NCBI RefSeq assembly: GCF_003419895.1
Contig: NZ_QPMM01000001.1
Coordinates: 930,001 to 994,000, forward strand
Origin: Chitinophaga silvatica
GTDB lineage: Bacteria > Bacteroidota > Bacteroidia > Chitinophagales > Chitinophagaceae
Direction of reading: 5' to 3'
DNA length: 64,000 nucleotides
This document shows, in pieces, positions 46,601 to 54,552 of the stretch. The notes under the pieces are model-generated. The model was not told where the DNA came from and ran no database searches. It was given only the letters and a program-made list of their open reading frames with translations. A program made the translations under genes and the position numbers. Positions within the stretch are counted from its first letter, which is position 1. Each line of letters starts with the position of its first letter.

Positions 46601-48208
46601 AAATTCAATATTCCGTGGCCGGTCACAATTTATTCGTATGAAAATGAGGTAGATATAAATGCCGTCATTGACAATGTTTATGAGAAAACCAAACATCTTA
46701 TTCATCAATCCACGCAGGATTTAACTGAAACATCAAGTGCTGCGTTAGTTTTGGGGATAGATTATAAATATGAAACCTATGCCTCCAGAAATGCCGAGCG
46801 CTTCAGAGATTGGCTTGTAAGTCCTGGTGGTGGGAGGCTAGATAAGAAGAATGTAAAGCTGTTAACCTCAGGAACAGAACAATGGGATATGATATCACTC
46901 CCAGTTTTAGATCATGTAATTAATGGAGTGAATATTGAAGATGATTCCACAGCTAAAGAAATTCTTTATATATACATTTGTGGTGAAACTACTTCAGAGC
47001 AGTTAAACAGATATGGAATTTATATTCCCAACAGGGAAGAGAAGAATTTCTTTTTCGATTTCCGATACATTTTTACCAACTTAGTATCTAAGAATGCATA
47101 CAAAAAGATAATAATGTTTCTTGATCTGGAAGTTGGTGACATTGGAACCCCTGTATTACCCCAATTTAATGGGCATTCCTTCTCCGGAAATACGATCTTT
47201 TCCTCTGCTATATACTTCCAAAAAACTTATCATAGAAGAAATGAAAGAACCTTATTTATAGATAGTTTATTGGCTGGTTTAGAAGGTGAAGCAATTAATG
47301 ATGCCGGATACCTTACTACTGATAGTCTGAATAATTACCTTAATTCCAGGATAAGTACTGATGTTGTTCAACAATCTTTGCAGTTTAATGCCAATGGAAA
47401 TATTGAAATTCTATCAGCTGAATTATTAAAGCAAGATATTTATTGCCAATTCGCAGACGAATATATTGGACAGCAATTAGTGATCAGAAAAGGAGATGAA
47501 ATTGTAGAACAAATACAGATAAAGAGAAAGCTGGAACCTTCTATTCTTCCAACCGGATTATACTCATTCTCTGTAGGTAATGTTCTAACAAAAAGTGTTG
47601 AAATTCCAATTAATTATGATCCGGTAAGAGTTAATCTGCATTGGGTTTTCAAAAAGAAATGGGTACTGGTTGTAGGAAATAGAACAGAAGATATTTCACC
47701 GGAATTAAAGTATGTGAGTAATGCTATTGGAGCCCAATTGGCTAAAGAAGGATACGGCCTGGTTACAGGCGATTGGCCTGGAATTGTGAATGAAGTATTT
47801 AAGGCCTATTCGGCATTTATAGATGAGGAAAGACTGGAAAATAAAGGTTATATAAATTGGGTTCGATTAAGTAATTCAAATACAATTGGATATACTTACA
47901 GACAACAGGAAATGTTCAGTACAGATTGGTTTAAGAAGGCAGTAAATTCTGCGGGTGCAGTAATTTTAATTGAAGGGCTAACAGGTACTGAAACCGCTTT
48001 TAAATTAGCTCAGGAGGCAGATATTCCAGTAATCCCTATCCCTACAACCGGAGGTTTCGCAGGAAAAGCGTACGAAATAATGTCGGACAATAGAACCTTA
48101 CCTATGTTCATGGGTGAATTATTCAGGCAAATAACGTCGCCTCAGGAAGCTACAGATATTGCCAGGGTTGTAATAAAAATACTGGAAAGCCTTGATGACA
48201 AAAAGTAA
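43643..48208 (+). CDS. Giant scaffold-sensor protein with two catalytically dead caspase folds and a SLOG domain
   Basis: This 1521-residue protein overlaps the vWA gene by 11 nt. Residues about 1-180 are helical, and 250-640 form an uncharacterised alpha/beta region. Residues about 643-860 are caspase-like (VHGLLLGINEYAD, SPVNDVNKLYAA), but the catalytic His is Tyr722 (YFSGYG) and the Cys is Thr774 (LETPSGS). A second caspase-like module at about 1033-1245 (ALVLGIDYKYE, NAERFRDWL, SLLAGLEGEAIND) also lacks His (E1115) and Cys (E1163). Residues about 1338-1521 resemble a SLOG/Rossmann nucleotide-sensor domain (WVLVVGNR, SNAIGAQLAKEGYGLVTGD, AGAVILIEGLTGTETAF). It looks like a regulatory scaffold and sensor, not a protease. 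Confidence 0.8.
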   Translation: MVIDTDKMEIAEKSVAAFDKRFRDYYPNGDHMQLIQLAAFPVAVTVHLLYQLWANFNSFEENGVICKIDAMVVNDCILSNLFRQTSAEVYELEAEVRHFLLLKLRLKRSADEIRELANFLYQYSRHNTMGASWNNYYDAQQWTAIMEIDKQVAANEILESLAREVQRNNTSRGIGIANLISTLQLNDRHFANLVGQAFYDKTNVGSEKQLVVSDQNDGQSIRISISLPPVLSNKLSKVVSMPKEVIDVADRAPIVYGIIDLSTDNKNELKEVTQIAEILLRKKVIESKEYLKIINDRKSRMFFSVLADLFKVCKAQDSIFIFIDPRNSLINTYSDIFQGMISEIGERLPRILFILDGIRPDSPWLMINHPRVRILHVSSRIIVKTLTKIQDTSITCALFYKLVLNEFLKIYRKTNIDFPQFNIMHEDWEKPLLLDFPQPDLQPQIMSYLGYKQEEFEDFTTTRNRYLNDIGVTNASDEMFFFRSIVKLKASKLLTVVWLTKNGRLDLDLRIEHCSNHYYQWKDLINPAYSRATWIKLLGSLRFANTFFIGITRSTDFEETSRIIRFLKSVAIAWDVKLQYFLMDDFESSPIPIPENDVVLPCKYYGNTQDKQQTKYALKQEVKKLARFGKKYNETDWETKTNVHGLLLGINEYADKFVNLISPVNDVNKLYAACTESGLLKSTACTLLVNNEVKKHLVMQHLTSILSVAREDEIVLFYFSGYGINMANENKILFYDYTLMSKGDESDACLTAEEFRSCITAAKYNPYIILILETPSGSREWIDENNPKHFALMATQLEELCYETVHSQGTITDIVSSLIRENAKISYKQLLRKVIEAHIMGEKHYWQTPMFVVHKDNWNTLFLTAGENSTSEINSDLINLNKTVSKENLYARLYFNQEFKYERFGLLKAGLENKNINLSVRKYIDETVNVNQFRRPLPDIVFLQLDGQILPYSEPFKEIHKHLVVAFALDIPIFCLSTNAYQFQSLKFNIPWPVTIYSYENEVDINAVIDNVYEKTKHLIHQSTQDLTETSSAALVLGIDYKYETYASRNAERFRDWLVSPGGGRLDKKNVKLLTSGTEQWDMISLPVLDHVINGVNIEDDSTAKEILYIYICGETTSEQLNRYGIYIPNREEKNFFFDFRYIFTNLVSKNAYKKIIMFLDLEVGDIGTPVLPQFNGHSFSGNTIFSSAIYFQKTYHRRNERTLFIDSLLAGLEGEAINDAGYLTTDSLNNYLNSRISTDVVQQSLQFNANGNIEILSAELLKQDIYCQFADEYIGQQLVIRKGDEIVEQIQIKRKLEPSILPTGLYSFSVGNVLTKSVEIPINYDPVRVNLHWVFKKKWVLVVGNRTEDISPELKYVSNAIGAQLAKEGYGLVTGDWPGIVNEVFKAYSAFIDEERLENKGYINWVRLSNSNTIGYTYRQQEMFSTDWFKKAVNSAGAVILIEGLTGTETAFKLAQEADIPVIPIPTTGGFAGKAYEIMSDNRTLPMFMGELFRQITSPQEATDIARVVIKILESLDDKK

Positions 48209-48415
48209 CTATTACTTCTGATAGGCAAAAAAAATTTCAAAAGATATTAAACCTACGCTATAATAATCAATCAAACTATTACAACAGCAGTTGATTAGAA
48301 TAATATAGTACAGAATAGAGGTTCAACGGCCAAGAATATAACAATGGTAAGGCTATATATGGTCTGAAACCGGAAGGTATCAAGACATGCATTCATTGAA
48401 CTTAAAGCCCCAAAG

Positions 48416-48445
48416 AAAGGATGTCTCAAATCTGAGACATCCTTT
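48416..48445. terminator. Terminator at the end of the conflict cluster
   Basis: A perfect 13-bp stem (48416-48428 and 48433-48445) with a 4-nt loop lies between the convergent SLOG-protein and permease genes and is followed by T/A-rich DNA. It is the 3' boundary of the cluster. Confidence 0.85.
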
Positions 48446-48452
48446 AATTATT

Positions 48453-50822
48453 TTATTCAGTTTTGATACTTTTTACTGGATTGGCAATTGACGCTTTAAT
48501 CGACTGATAACTAATCGTTAGTATAGTAATGCCAGTGGCTGCAACCCCTGCAAAGAGAAATACTGCCGGGCCAATGTTTACTCTGTACTGATACTGTTGC
48601 AACCAATGGTGCATCATCCACCAGGCAAATGGGAAGGAGATCAGCATCGCAATTCCAACCAGTTTCAGAAAATCAAAAGATAGCAATCTCGCTATATTAA
48701 TAGTAGAGGCTCCAAGCACTTTTCGAATCCCTATTTCTTTTGTTCGGCGTTCTGCTGTGTAAGCAGAAAGTCCGAATAATCCCAGGCAACTAATAATTAT
48801 GGCAATGGAGGCAAAAATCCTGGAAAGCTTTTGCATCAACATTTCATTCTGGAACATATCATCGAACTGCTGATCGGTAAATTCGTAGGAGAACGGATAA
48901 GCCGGGTTATATTTCCTCATAATAGCTCCAATTTTCTCTAACGCCTGTTCTGGAGCTACCTTTGAATTCATTCGCGCATAAATAGTATTTGTACCTGAAG
49001 GAATGCCCAGGAACATGACAGGGTCTGGCTTCCCAAACATATCGCCATACACATAATCCTTAACCAGACCTACTATATGAAATGTAATCTTTTGATTCCC
49101 GGCTGGCATATATAATGATTTGCCAACCGGACTTCCTGGTCCGATTAGTTTGGCCATTGCTTCATTTACCATCACATTGGTACTATCGTCTGCATCCCTG
49201 GTAAAATCCTTACCTTCTAATAGGGTCATTCCTGTAGTGGTCAGGAATCCAGGGCCAATAAACCGCATGGAGGTAATGGTCTTAAGATTGGCAGGTTTAC
49301 CTTCCCATTCTACTTCATCTGTACTGTTTCCATCGTAAAGGGGATTATGATCTGCTAAAGCAGCCTTATCTATTACGCCAGTATTATAAAGATCCTCTCT
49401 TACTGCCGGGAAATTTTTTACTACATCATTGGTAATATCGATAGACAGTAAATGATCTACCTTAAATCCCAGATCACGGGATTTGACATGCTGAATTTGC
49501 TGGTAGATAATTAAGGTGGCAATTATTAGAGTAATAGAAATACTGAATTGGGAAATAACCAGGCCACGACGTACAAAAGTGGCTCCCCCCGATTTAATCC
49601 TCAAACCTTTAAGGATGATCACCGGATTAAAATTGCTGAGATAGAGCGCCGGATAGCTGCCTGCTATAATACCGCAGAAGAGGGTAAGACTAACCAGGGC
49701 AATCAGGTGGCTGGGTTCCAGCAGGTTTAGGGTAAGCGTTTTGCCTACTACTGCATTAAATGCCGGTAATACTGAGGCCAATATTATAATGGCAAGCACA
49801 GTAGAAAGAAATGCCTGCAAGACCGATTCTCCAATAAACTGTTTGATCAGCGTATTCTTTCCTGCTCCCAAAGCCTTTCTAACCCCAATTTCTTTAGCTC
49901 TTTGTTCACTGTTGGCAGTAGCAAGATTCATAAAGTTGATGCAGGCAATTAAAAGGATTACTCCTGCAATAATGATAAACAGGCGAATGTAAACAATTCG
50001 GCCGCCCGACTGCATCCCATCTTTAAAGGAATTGCGTAAACGCCAATCCTTCATATTAAGGATCACAACAGAGTTACCCGGAGTTGCCGGCTGGGCTTTT
50101 ACAATTTTATCCAGTTTGGTTTTAATCTGCCCGAGATCGGCACCTGGAATGGTCTGAATATAGGTTTCCAGGGAGAAATTATCCCACTTTAAAAGCCTGT
50201 CATTGCCTTCATAAGCTAATGACAATGGAGCCAACCAACCAAACCGGACTGATGAGTTATCAGGAATATCTTTCACTAACCCTGTAATAGTATATACCGT
50301 TCTGTTATCTACCATGATGGTTTTTCCAACAACATCATTAGGTGTCTTAAAGAATTTTTCAGCTGTCCTTTGGGTAATTACAAGGGAATGCGGATTGCTA
50401 AATGCTGTGGTAGGAGAGCCCTCCAGGAAATGGCATTCAAACATTCTGAAAAAAGAGGTATCTACATATCTTCCTCCACTATATACCGGATTATTCTGGT
50501 AGTTAAACAGGCTGGTGCTGAGTCCTTCCGTACTGCGGCAAAAGCTGGTTACACCCGGTACTTCAGCCATGGCGGTAGGACCTAATGGGCCTGGAGTGGA
50601 GGTATAAGTACGGATTTGATTATTTAACGACCAATTGAACTTAATTAAATGTGTATTATCTTTCTCCTTAAAGTAGTTGTTATAACTCATCTCACTTTCT
50701 ACCCATAGGAGAATCAGGCTGGTACAAACAATACCGATACTCAATCCGAAAATATTCAGAAAGCTATAAGTTTTGTTCTTCTTTAGATTCCGCAGCGCTG
50801 TTTTCAGATAATTCGTAATCAT
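48453..50822 (-). CDS. FtsX/MacB-type ABC transporter permease
   Basis: This two-domain permease has about 789 residues, with four-helix FtsX modules at each end separated by a large periplasmic MacB-like PCD domain. The preferred start is the ATG at 50822 (MITNYLKTALRNLKKNKTYS), because the longer frame from 50891 adds 23 residues without family similarity. Signatures include FLNIFGLSIGIVC, EIGVRKALGAGKNTLIKQF and its copy EIGIRKVLGASTINIARLL. No ATPase gene is adjacent. The product should act in lipoprotein or stress-related export. It is the intact relative of the remnant at 17629-17855. Confidence 0.92.
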   Translation of the reverse strand: MITNYLKTALRNLKKNKTYSFLNIFGLSIGIVCTSLILLWVESEMSYNNYFKEKDNTHLIKFNWSLNNQIRTYTSTPGPLGPTAMAEVPGVTSFCRSTEGLSTSLFNYQNNPVYSGGRYVDTSFFRMFECHFLEGSPTTAFSNPHSLVITQRTAEKFFKTPNDVVGKTIMVDNRTVYTITGLVKDIPDNSSVRFGWLAPLSLAYEGNDRLLKWDNFSLETYIQTIPGADLGQIKTKLDKIVKAQPATPGNSVVILNMKDWRLRNSFKDGMQSGGRIVYIRLFIIIAGVILLIACINFMNLATANSEQRAKEIGVRKALGAGKNTLIKQFIGESVLQAFLSTVLAIIILASVLPAFNAVVGKTLTLNLLEPSHLIALVSLTLFCGIIAGSYPALYLSNFNPVIILKGLRIKSGGATFVRRGLVISQFSISITLIIATLIIYQQIQHVKSRDLGFKVDHLLSIDITNDVVKNFPAVREDLYNTGVIDKAALADHNPLYDGNSTDEVEWEGKPANLKTITSMRFIGPGFLTTTGMTLLEGKDFTRDADDSTNVMVNEAMAKLIGPGSPVGKSLYMPAGNQKITFHIVGLVKDYVYGDMFGKPDPVMFLGIPSGTNTIYARMNSKVAPEQALEKIGAIMRKYNPAYPFSYEFTDQQFDDMFQNEMLMQKLSRIFASIAIIISCLGLFGLSAYTAERRTKEIGIRKVLGASTINIARLLSFDFLKLVGIAMLISFPFAWWMMHHWLQQYQYRVNIGPAVFLFAGVAATGITILTISYQSIKASIANPVKSIKTE

Positions 50823-50957
50823 AAATTGGTAAACTTTGTCTACCTGGCTCCAAGACGGTGCCATCTTACGAAAGTATTGAAAATAGGCCATTTGGCCGCA
50901 AAAGGAGGTAGGAAATTTGTCCAGTTTCGATACAGCTACGTCCGAAAGTGAACATGA

Positions 50958-51488
50958 CTACTTACGATACTCAGATTTTCTTATTTCATAAACGAAATTA
51001 AGTCGGGATGGTTCTCCATAATAAGCAACTGTTTCTTCTCCAACTTTTACCGCCCCTATTCGTGTTATCGCAATTTGGGAACGAAGATTGGATGCACCAA
51101 TATGAAATAAAACATGGCTAACATATTGGAAAATATAATCCAGCATTAATCTTTTAACAGATGGATTAATGCCGGAGCCCCAATACCTGGTTGCATAAAA
51201 TGTATAGCCGATCATGATACTATCATGATTTTCATCATAATCATAATATCTGGTACTACCTGCAATTTCACCAGTCGATTTATCTATGATTTTAAAAGCA
51301 CCTCCACTTTTTAAGGCGCCTTCAAAAAATGATTGAAATACGGTTTTCTGCCAGCGATCCTTATTGGGATGTTGTTCCCATATTTTTTTATCTGAAGCTA
51401 CTGCATATAATGCTTCAAAATCATCTTCCTGGAGTGGTACCAACTTCACTTTTTCATTTTCAAGTATTGGCTGTATAGAAAATTGCAT
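50958..51488 (-). CDS. GNAT-family acetyltransferase
   Basis: This 176-residue protein is a RimJ/RimL-type acetyltransferase: VKLVPLQEDDFEALYAVA, then GGAFKIIDKSTGEIAGSTRYYDYDE. The acetyl-CoA loop YWGSGINPSVKRLML is followed by VLFHIGASNLRSQIAITRIGAVKVG, which has the conserved Asn-x-x-S. The substrate may be an amino-terminal residue, an amine or an antibiotic. It is 23 bp upstream of the DinB gene's region and lies alone after the permease start. The family is clear and the target unknown. Confidence 0.9.
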   Translation of the reverse strand: MQFSIQPILENEKVKLVPLQEDDFEALYAVASDKKIWEQHPNKDRWQKTVFQSFFEGALKSGGAFKIIDKSTGEIAGSTRYYDYDENHDSIMIGYTFYATRYWGSGINPSVKRLMLDYIFQYVSHVLFHIGASNLRSQIAITRIGAVKVGEETVAYYGEPSRLNFVYEIRKSEYRK

Positions 51489-51511
51489 GGTTCTCGTTTT
51501 TGCAAAAGTAA

Positions 51512-51964
51512 CTAGTATTCCATAATCTGCCTGAGATGATGTTCCATATGTGAAACATAATCCTGAATAATATATGCAAGTGTAAATGGAATACCTTCTC
51601 CACCTATCCCTTCCCTTGAAAGTGCCGTTACCGGAATCTGTTGTATTATACCTTTCAGAAAAGTATTATAATGTAACCATGCATTAACCAAAACTTCAGC
51701 ATCCTGTAGCTGATGATTGCTCAATTTGTTCCAATCGTTTTGCTGATAACGGATGGTAGGAGTTTCCTCAAATTGAATCCTTACAAATCGTTGATGATTA
51801 TTGGCGGCACTGTCGATCAGGTGGCCAAGTATTTCTTTTTTGCTCCATTTACTGGGTTGAGGTTTTAACTCCCAGGCTGTAGGTTCAATGGCAGCAAATT
51901 TTGATGGGATATTTTTTAAGAGCCAGTCCAGGCGCTCGATAGAGGGTTGTATAGAATTTTCCAT
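51512..51964 (-). CDS. DinB-family four-helix protein
   Basis: This 150-residue protein is a DinB/YfiT-like metal-binding four-helix bundle. The conserved histidines are in EILGHLIDSAANNHQRF and in the C-terminal SHMEHHLRQI, which usually hold a divalent metal. Members include thiol-dependent transferases and many of unknown role. It is followed after 23 bp by the GNAT gene in the same direction, so the two may be cotranscribed. The exact reaction is not predictable. Confidence 0.88.
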   Translation of the reverse strand: MENSIQPSIERLDWLLKNIPSKFAAIEPTAWELKPQPSKWSKKEILGHLIDSAANNHQRFVRIQFEETPTIRYQQNDWNKLSNHQLQDAEVLVNAWLHYNTFLKGIIQQIPVTALSREGIGGEGIPFTLAYIIQDYVSHMEHHLRQIMEY

Positions 51965-52025
51965 TTGGGTATTAATTTACCCGCAATCTAGTATAATTAG
52001 TTTTTACTTTGATATTAGATTGATA

Positions 52026-52072
52026 GATGGTGGTTTGATGAGACTAAAATAAATCCTCATCAAACCACCATC
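52026..52072 (-). terminator. Terminator downstream of the outer-membrane receptor gene
   Basis: A perfect 17-bp inverted repeat (52026-52042 and 52056-52072) with a 13-nt loop lies 7 bp below the receptor stop and above the DinB start. The U-tract is weak but the stem is strong. Confidence 0.7.
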
Positions 52073-52078
52073 ATCAAC

Positions 52079-54493
52079 CTAAAATTTATAATTATAACCT
52101 ATCCTCACTACCTGTGTTTCATAAAAGTCCTTACTTGTATATGAGAAACCCTGCCCACGAATTTCCTTTTTAATTACCATAGTATTTAATAGATCTGTTG
52201 CATTCAGGAATACTTCTCCTTTGCCTTTTTGAATCACTTTTTTTGTACCCAGGTCTATTGAAAATCGAGATCCTATTTTTCCCTGAGGAATAATATCTGG
52301 TGCCAGGTAAATCGCGGTTATCTGAGCTTCTATGTTTTGAGGCAGGCGAATCTGTGTATTTAGTTTGATGTTACCCGAAATTATAGATTCCTTAGCGGCA
52401 CTGTAGGTATTAGGTTTAGGATATTTATTTTCTACTGTAAATGCATCAATCATATTCCTGTATCCATTCATATTTAGATTAACAGTAACAGTTTTAGAGG
52501 CTTTTTGTGAGAAAACGGCTTCCAGGCCACTATTACTGCTTCGGCCGGCATTTTGGAATATTGCATAAATCAAATTACTCTCGGGAATAATACTTGAAAT
52601 TCTGGTGATGGTGCCATTTGCAAATTTATAATAGGCAGCGCCATAAAAACTTCCATTCTGCCAGCTTGTTTTATATCCCAATTCAATGCTATTGGTAAAT
52701 TGAGGCCTTAACTCAGGATTACCCACTTTAATGATTTCGGCATCATCATATTTAGGGAATATACGAATGTCAACCTCATTTGGCCTGTCTACTCTCCGGG
52801 TATAGAAAGCAGAGATTTTGTTTCTGTCGTTAAATTTATAGGCAAGTCTGATGTTGGGGAAGGGCTGCATATAGTTGTAACCAGAACTTTTATAGGTATT
52901 ATGCTCCGGATTCACGATATATTCAATATTTACATATTCTACACGCATCCCAATTTCGGCTTCATACTTATTATTCTCAAAAATGTAATTACCATAAATA
53001 GCAGGAATTGTTTCCTTGTAGGTAGCCCATCCACCTGCGGTAGTATCCAGGGGAGAATGAATGCCTGGAATGAAAAGCATATCGGTAGGAATATTGCGAT
53101 ATCTGAATTTCAGGCCTGTTTCAATCCTTCCGTATTTTAAGGGTCTTATATAATCTATGTTCAGATCGGCAACATGCTCGTCTGATAAGAGTTTGAAAGC
53201 ATCTTTACCTGTATAGGCAGGCATTATATTATCGAAGAAATACTTTTCATCTTCCCGGTGGAAGGTGTAATTGAAGCCTGCATTAAACAAATGCCCTGGC
53301 TCTTTAAATTTATGTTGCCAGGTTGCAATACCCATGACCGTAGTTTTAAGCTCATCTTCCAGGAATTGCCATAACCTTCTTCTTTCTGTTAGGTTGGCAT
53401 TGAAAAACGGCTGATCTCCTCTGTCTATGATCTTTTCTGTACCAAATAACCCGGAAAACTGAAATGTATTGCTTTCGTTCATTTGCCAGTCAATCCCCGC
53501 CTTGGAGTTAAAGAAATTGGTATTTCTATTCCGTTTGGTTTGTTGTTGCACTACTTCACCATCTTCGTAAGTGCGGGTTACGAATTCATTTTTGTTAAGG
53601 GTTTGGGTATATAAATTATCGAGCTGAAGGAAAGTATTGATCTTTTCTTTACGGTAGTTTAAAGAAAGGGATGGATTGATTTTGGGTGTCAGATGATATT
53701 GAGGTCTGATGCCTGGTAAATTGGCCTGTCGCTCCCATAGAGAGCCTAGTCCGGTGGCCAATCCCACTTTCCCGTTAAACCCTTCCTCCTTATTCTTTTT
53801 CATGATTATATTAATAATACCTGCATTTCCGTTGGCATCGTATTTTGAAGAAGGATTATTGATAATTTCAATTCTCTCTATTGCGGAGGAAGGGATATTA
53901 TCAAGTGCTGTCTGGCTTCCAAATCCGGTTAATGCCGTTTGTTTTCCATCTATAAGCACCACTACCTTGTCATTTCCCCGTAACTGCACTTTCCCATCCT
54001 GTACAGTAACCCCCGGAAGATTTTGCATAGCCTGTAATATTGAACCACCAGCCTGACTAATATTATTGGCTACTGAATAAACTTTCTTATCCATGCGGCT
54101 ATCAACGTTTTCAGGTTTTCCGGCAACTATATTTACTTCACGGAGCATTTTAACGTTGGGTTGTATTTCAATATTATCCATCTCAATAAATTCCGACAAA
54201 CTGCCAACAAATATGGGTTGAATTTTATTGAGATAACCTGTATATGTAACGGTAAGCAGATAGTTATCGGGCTTTATGGATGGGAGTGAGAACCTGCCAT
54301 TTTCATTTGTCACAGAGCCAGTAATGAAGGAGCTGTCTTTGGCCAACTTAAGCACTACATTCACATAAGGCATTGGTTTTTTATTATCGGCGTCTTTAAC
54401 TACCCCGGATACAGTTACAGATTTAATCTGGGCATTCAGGCCCAGGGAGATGATCAGCAGAGTAAGTAATGAAATGTATTTTTTTCCTGGCAT
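52079..54493 (-). CDS. Outer-membrane beta-barrel TonB-type receptor with CarboxypepD_reg domain
   Basis: This 804-residue protein has a signal peptide ending LGLNAQ, a CarboxypepD_reg-like domain (VTVSGVVKDADNKKPMPYVNVVLK), a plug with LRGNDKVVVLIDGKQTAL and SSAIERIEIINNPSSKYDANGNAGIINI, and a barrel ending in RIGYNYKF. It belongs to the outer-membrane beta-barrel family (OMP_b-brl_3) that lacks an obvious siderophore or glycan partner. It is 59 bp downstream of the histidine kinase gene, so it may be an output of that two-component system. The substrate is unknown. Confidence 0.9.
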   Translation of the reverse strand: MPGKKYISLLTLLIISLGLNAQIKSVTVSGVVKDADNKKPMPYVNVVLKLAKDSSFITGSVTNENGRFSLPSIKPDNYLLTVTYTGYLNKIQPIFVGSLSEFIEMDNIEIQPNVKMLREVNIVAGKPENVDSRMDKKVYSVANNISQAGGSILQAMQNLPGVTVQDGKVQLRGNDKVVVLIDGKQTALTGFGSQTALDNIPSSAIERIEIINNPSSKYDANGNAGIINIIMKKNKEEGFNGKVGLATGLGSLWERQANLPGIRPQYHLTPKINPSLSLNYRKEKINTFLQLDNLYTQTLNKNEFVTRTYEDGEVVQQQTKRNRNTNFFNSKAGIDWQMNESNTFQFSGLFGTEKIIDRGDQPFFNANLTERRRLWQFLEDELKTTVMGIATWQHKFKEPGHLFNAGFNYTFHREDEKYFFDNIMPAYTGKDAFKLLSDEHVADLNIDYIRPLKYGRIETGLKFRYRNIPTDMLFIPGIHSPLDTTAGGWATYKETIPAIYGNYIFENNKYEAEIGMRVEYVNIEYIVNPEHNTYKSSGYNYMQPFPNIRLAYKFNDRNKISAFYTRRVDRPNEVDIRIFPKYDDAEIIKVGNPELRPQFTNSIELGYKTSWQNGSFYGAAYYKFANGTITRISSIIPESNLIYAIFQNAGRSSNSGLEAVFSQKASKTVTVNLNMNGYRNMIDAFTVENKYPKPNTYSAAKESIISGNIKLNTQIRLPQNIEAQITAIYLAPDIIPQGKIGSRFSIDLGTKKVIQKGKGEVFLNATDLLNTMVIKKEIRGQGFSYTSKDFYETQVVRIGYNYKF

Positions 54494-54552
54494 TTTTGTC
54501 GGTTATTTATACAAAAATGCTACTCAATTTAGAAGATATTCTGAATGCGAAA

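Larger units (their letters stand above)
36438..48208 (+). other. Five-gene MoxR-vWA/caspase/CHAT/SLOG putative conflict cluster
   Basis: Five plus-strand genes cover 11.8 kb: caspase-lipase, CHAT protein, MoxR ATPase, vWA protein and pseudo-caspase/SLOG protein. The junctions are -8, +15, +3 and -11 bp, so they should be one transcript. Bounded by a candidate promoter at 36388 and a strong hairpin at 48416, they form a self-contained unit. Combining proteolytic effectors, an AAA+ MoxR, a vWA protein and a nucleotide-sensor domain is the logic of NTP-dependent conflict systems. The function in this host is inferred. Confidence 0.7.

Noticed and set aside
48300..48400. Short open stretch after the SLOG protein
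   Set aside because: About 25 codons with no ATG in a useful place and a stop directly before it; no family was recognised.
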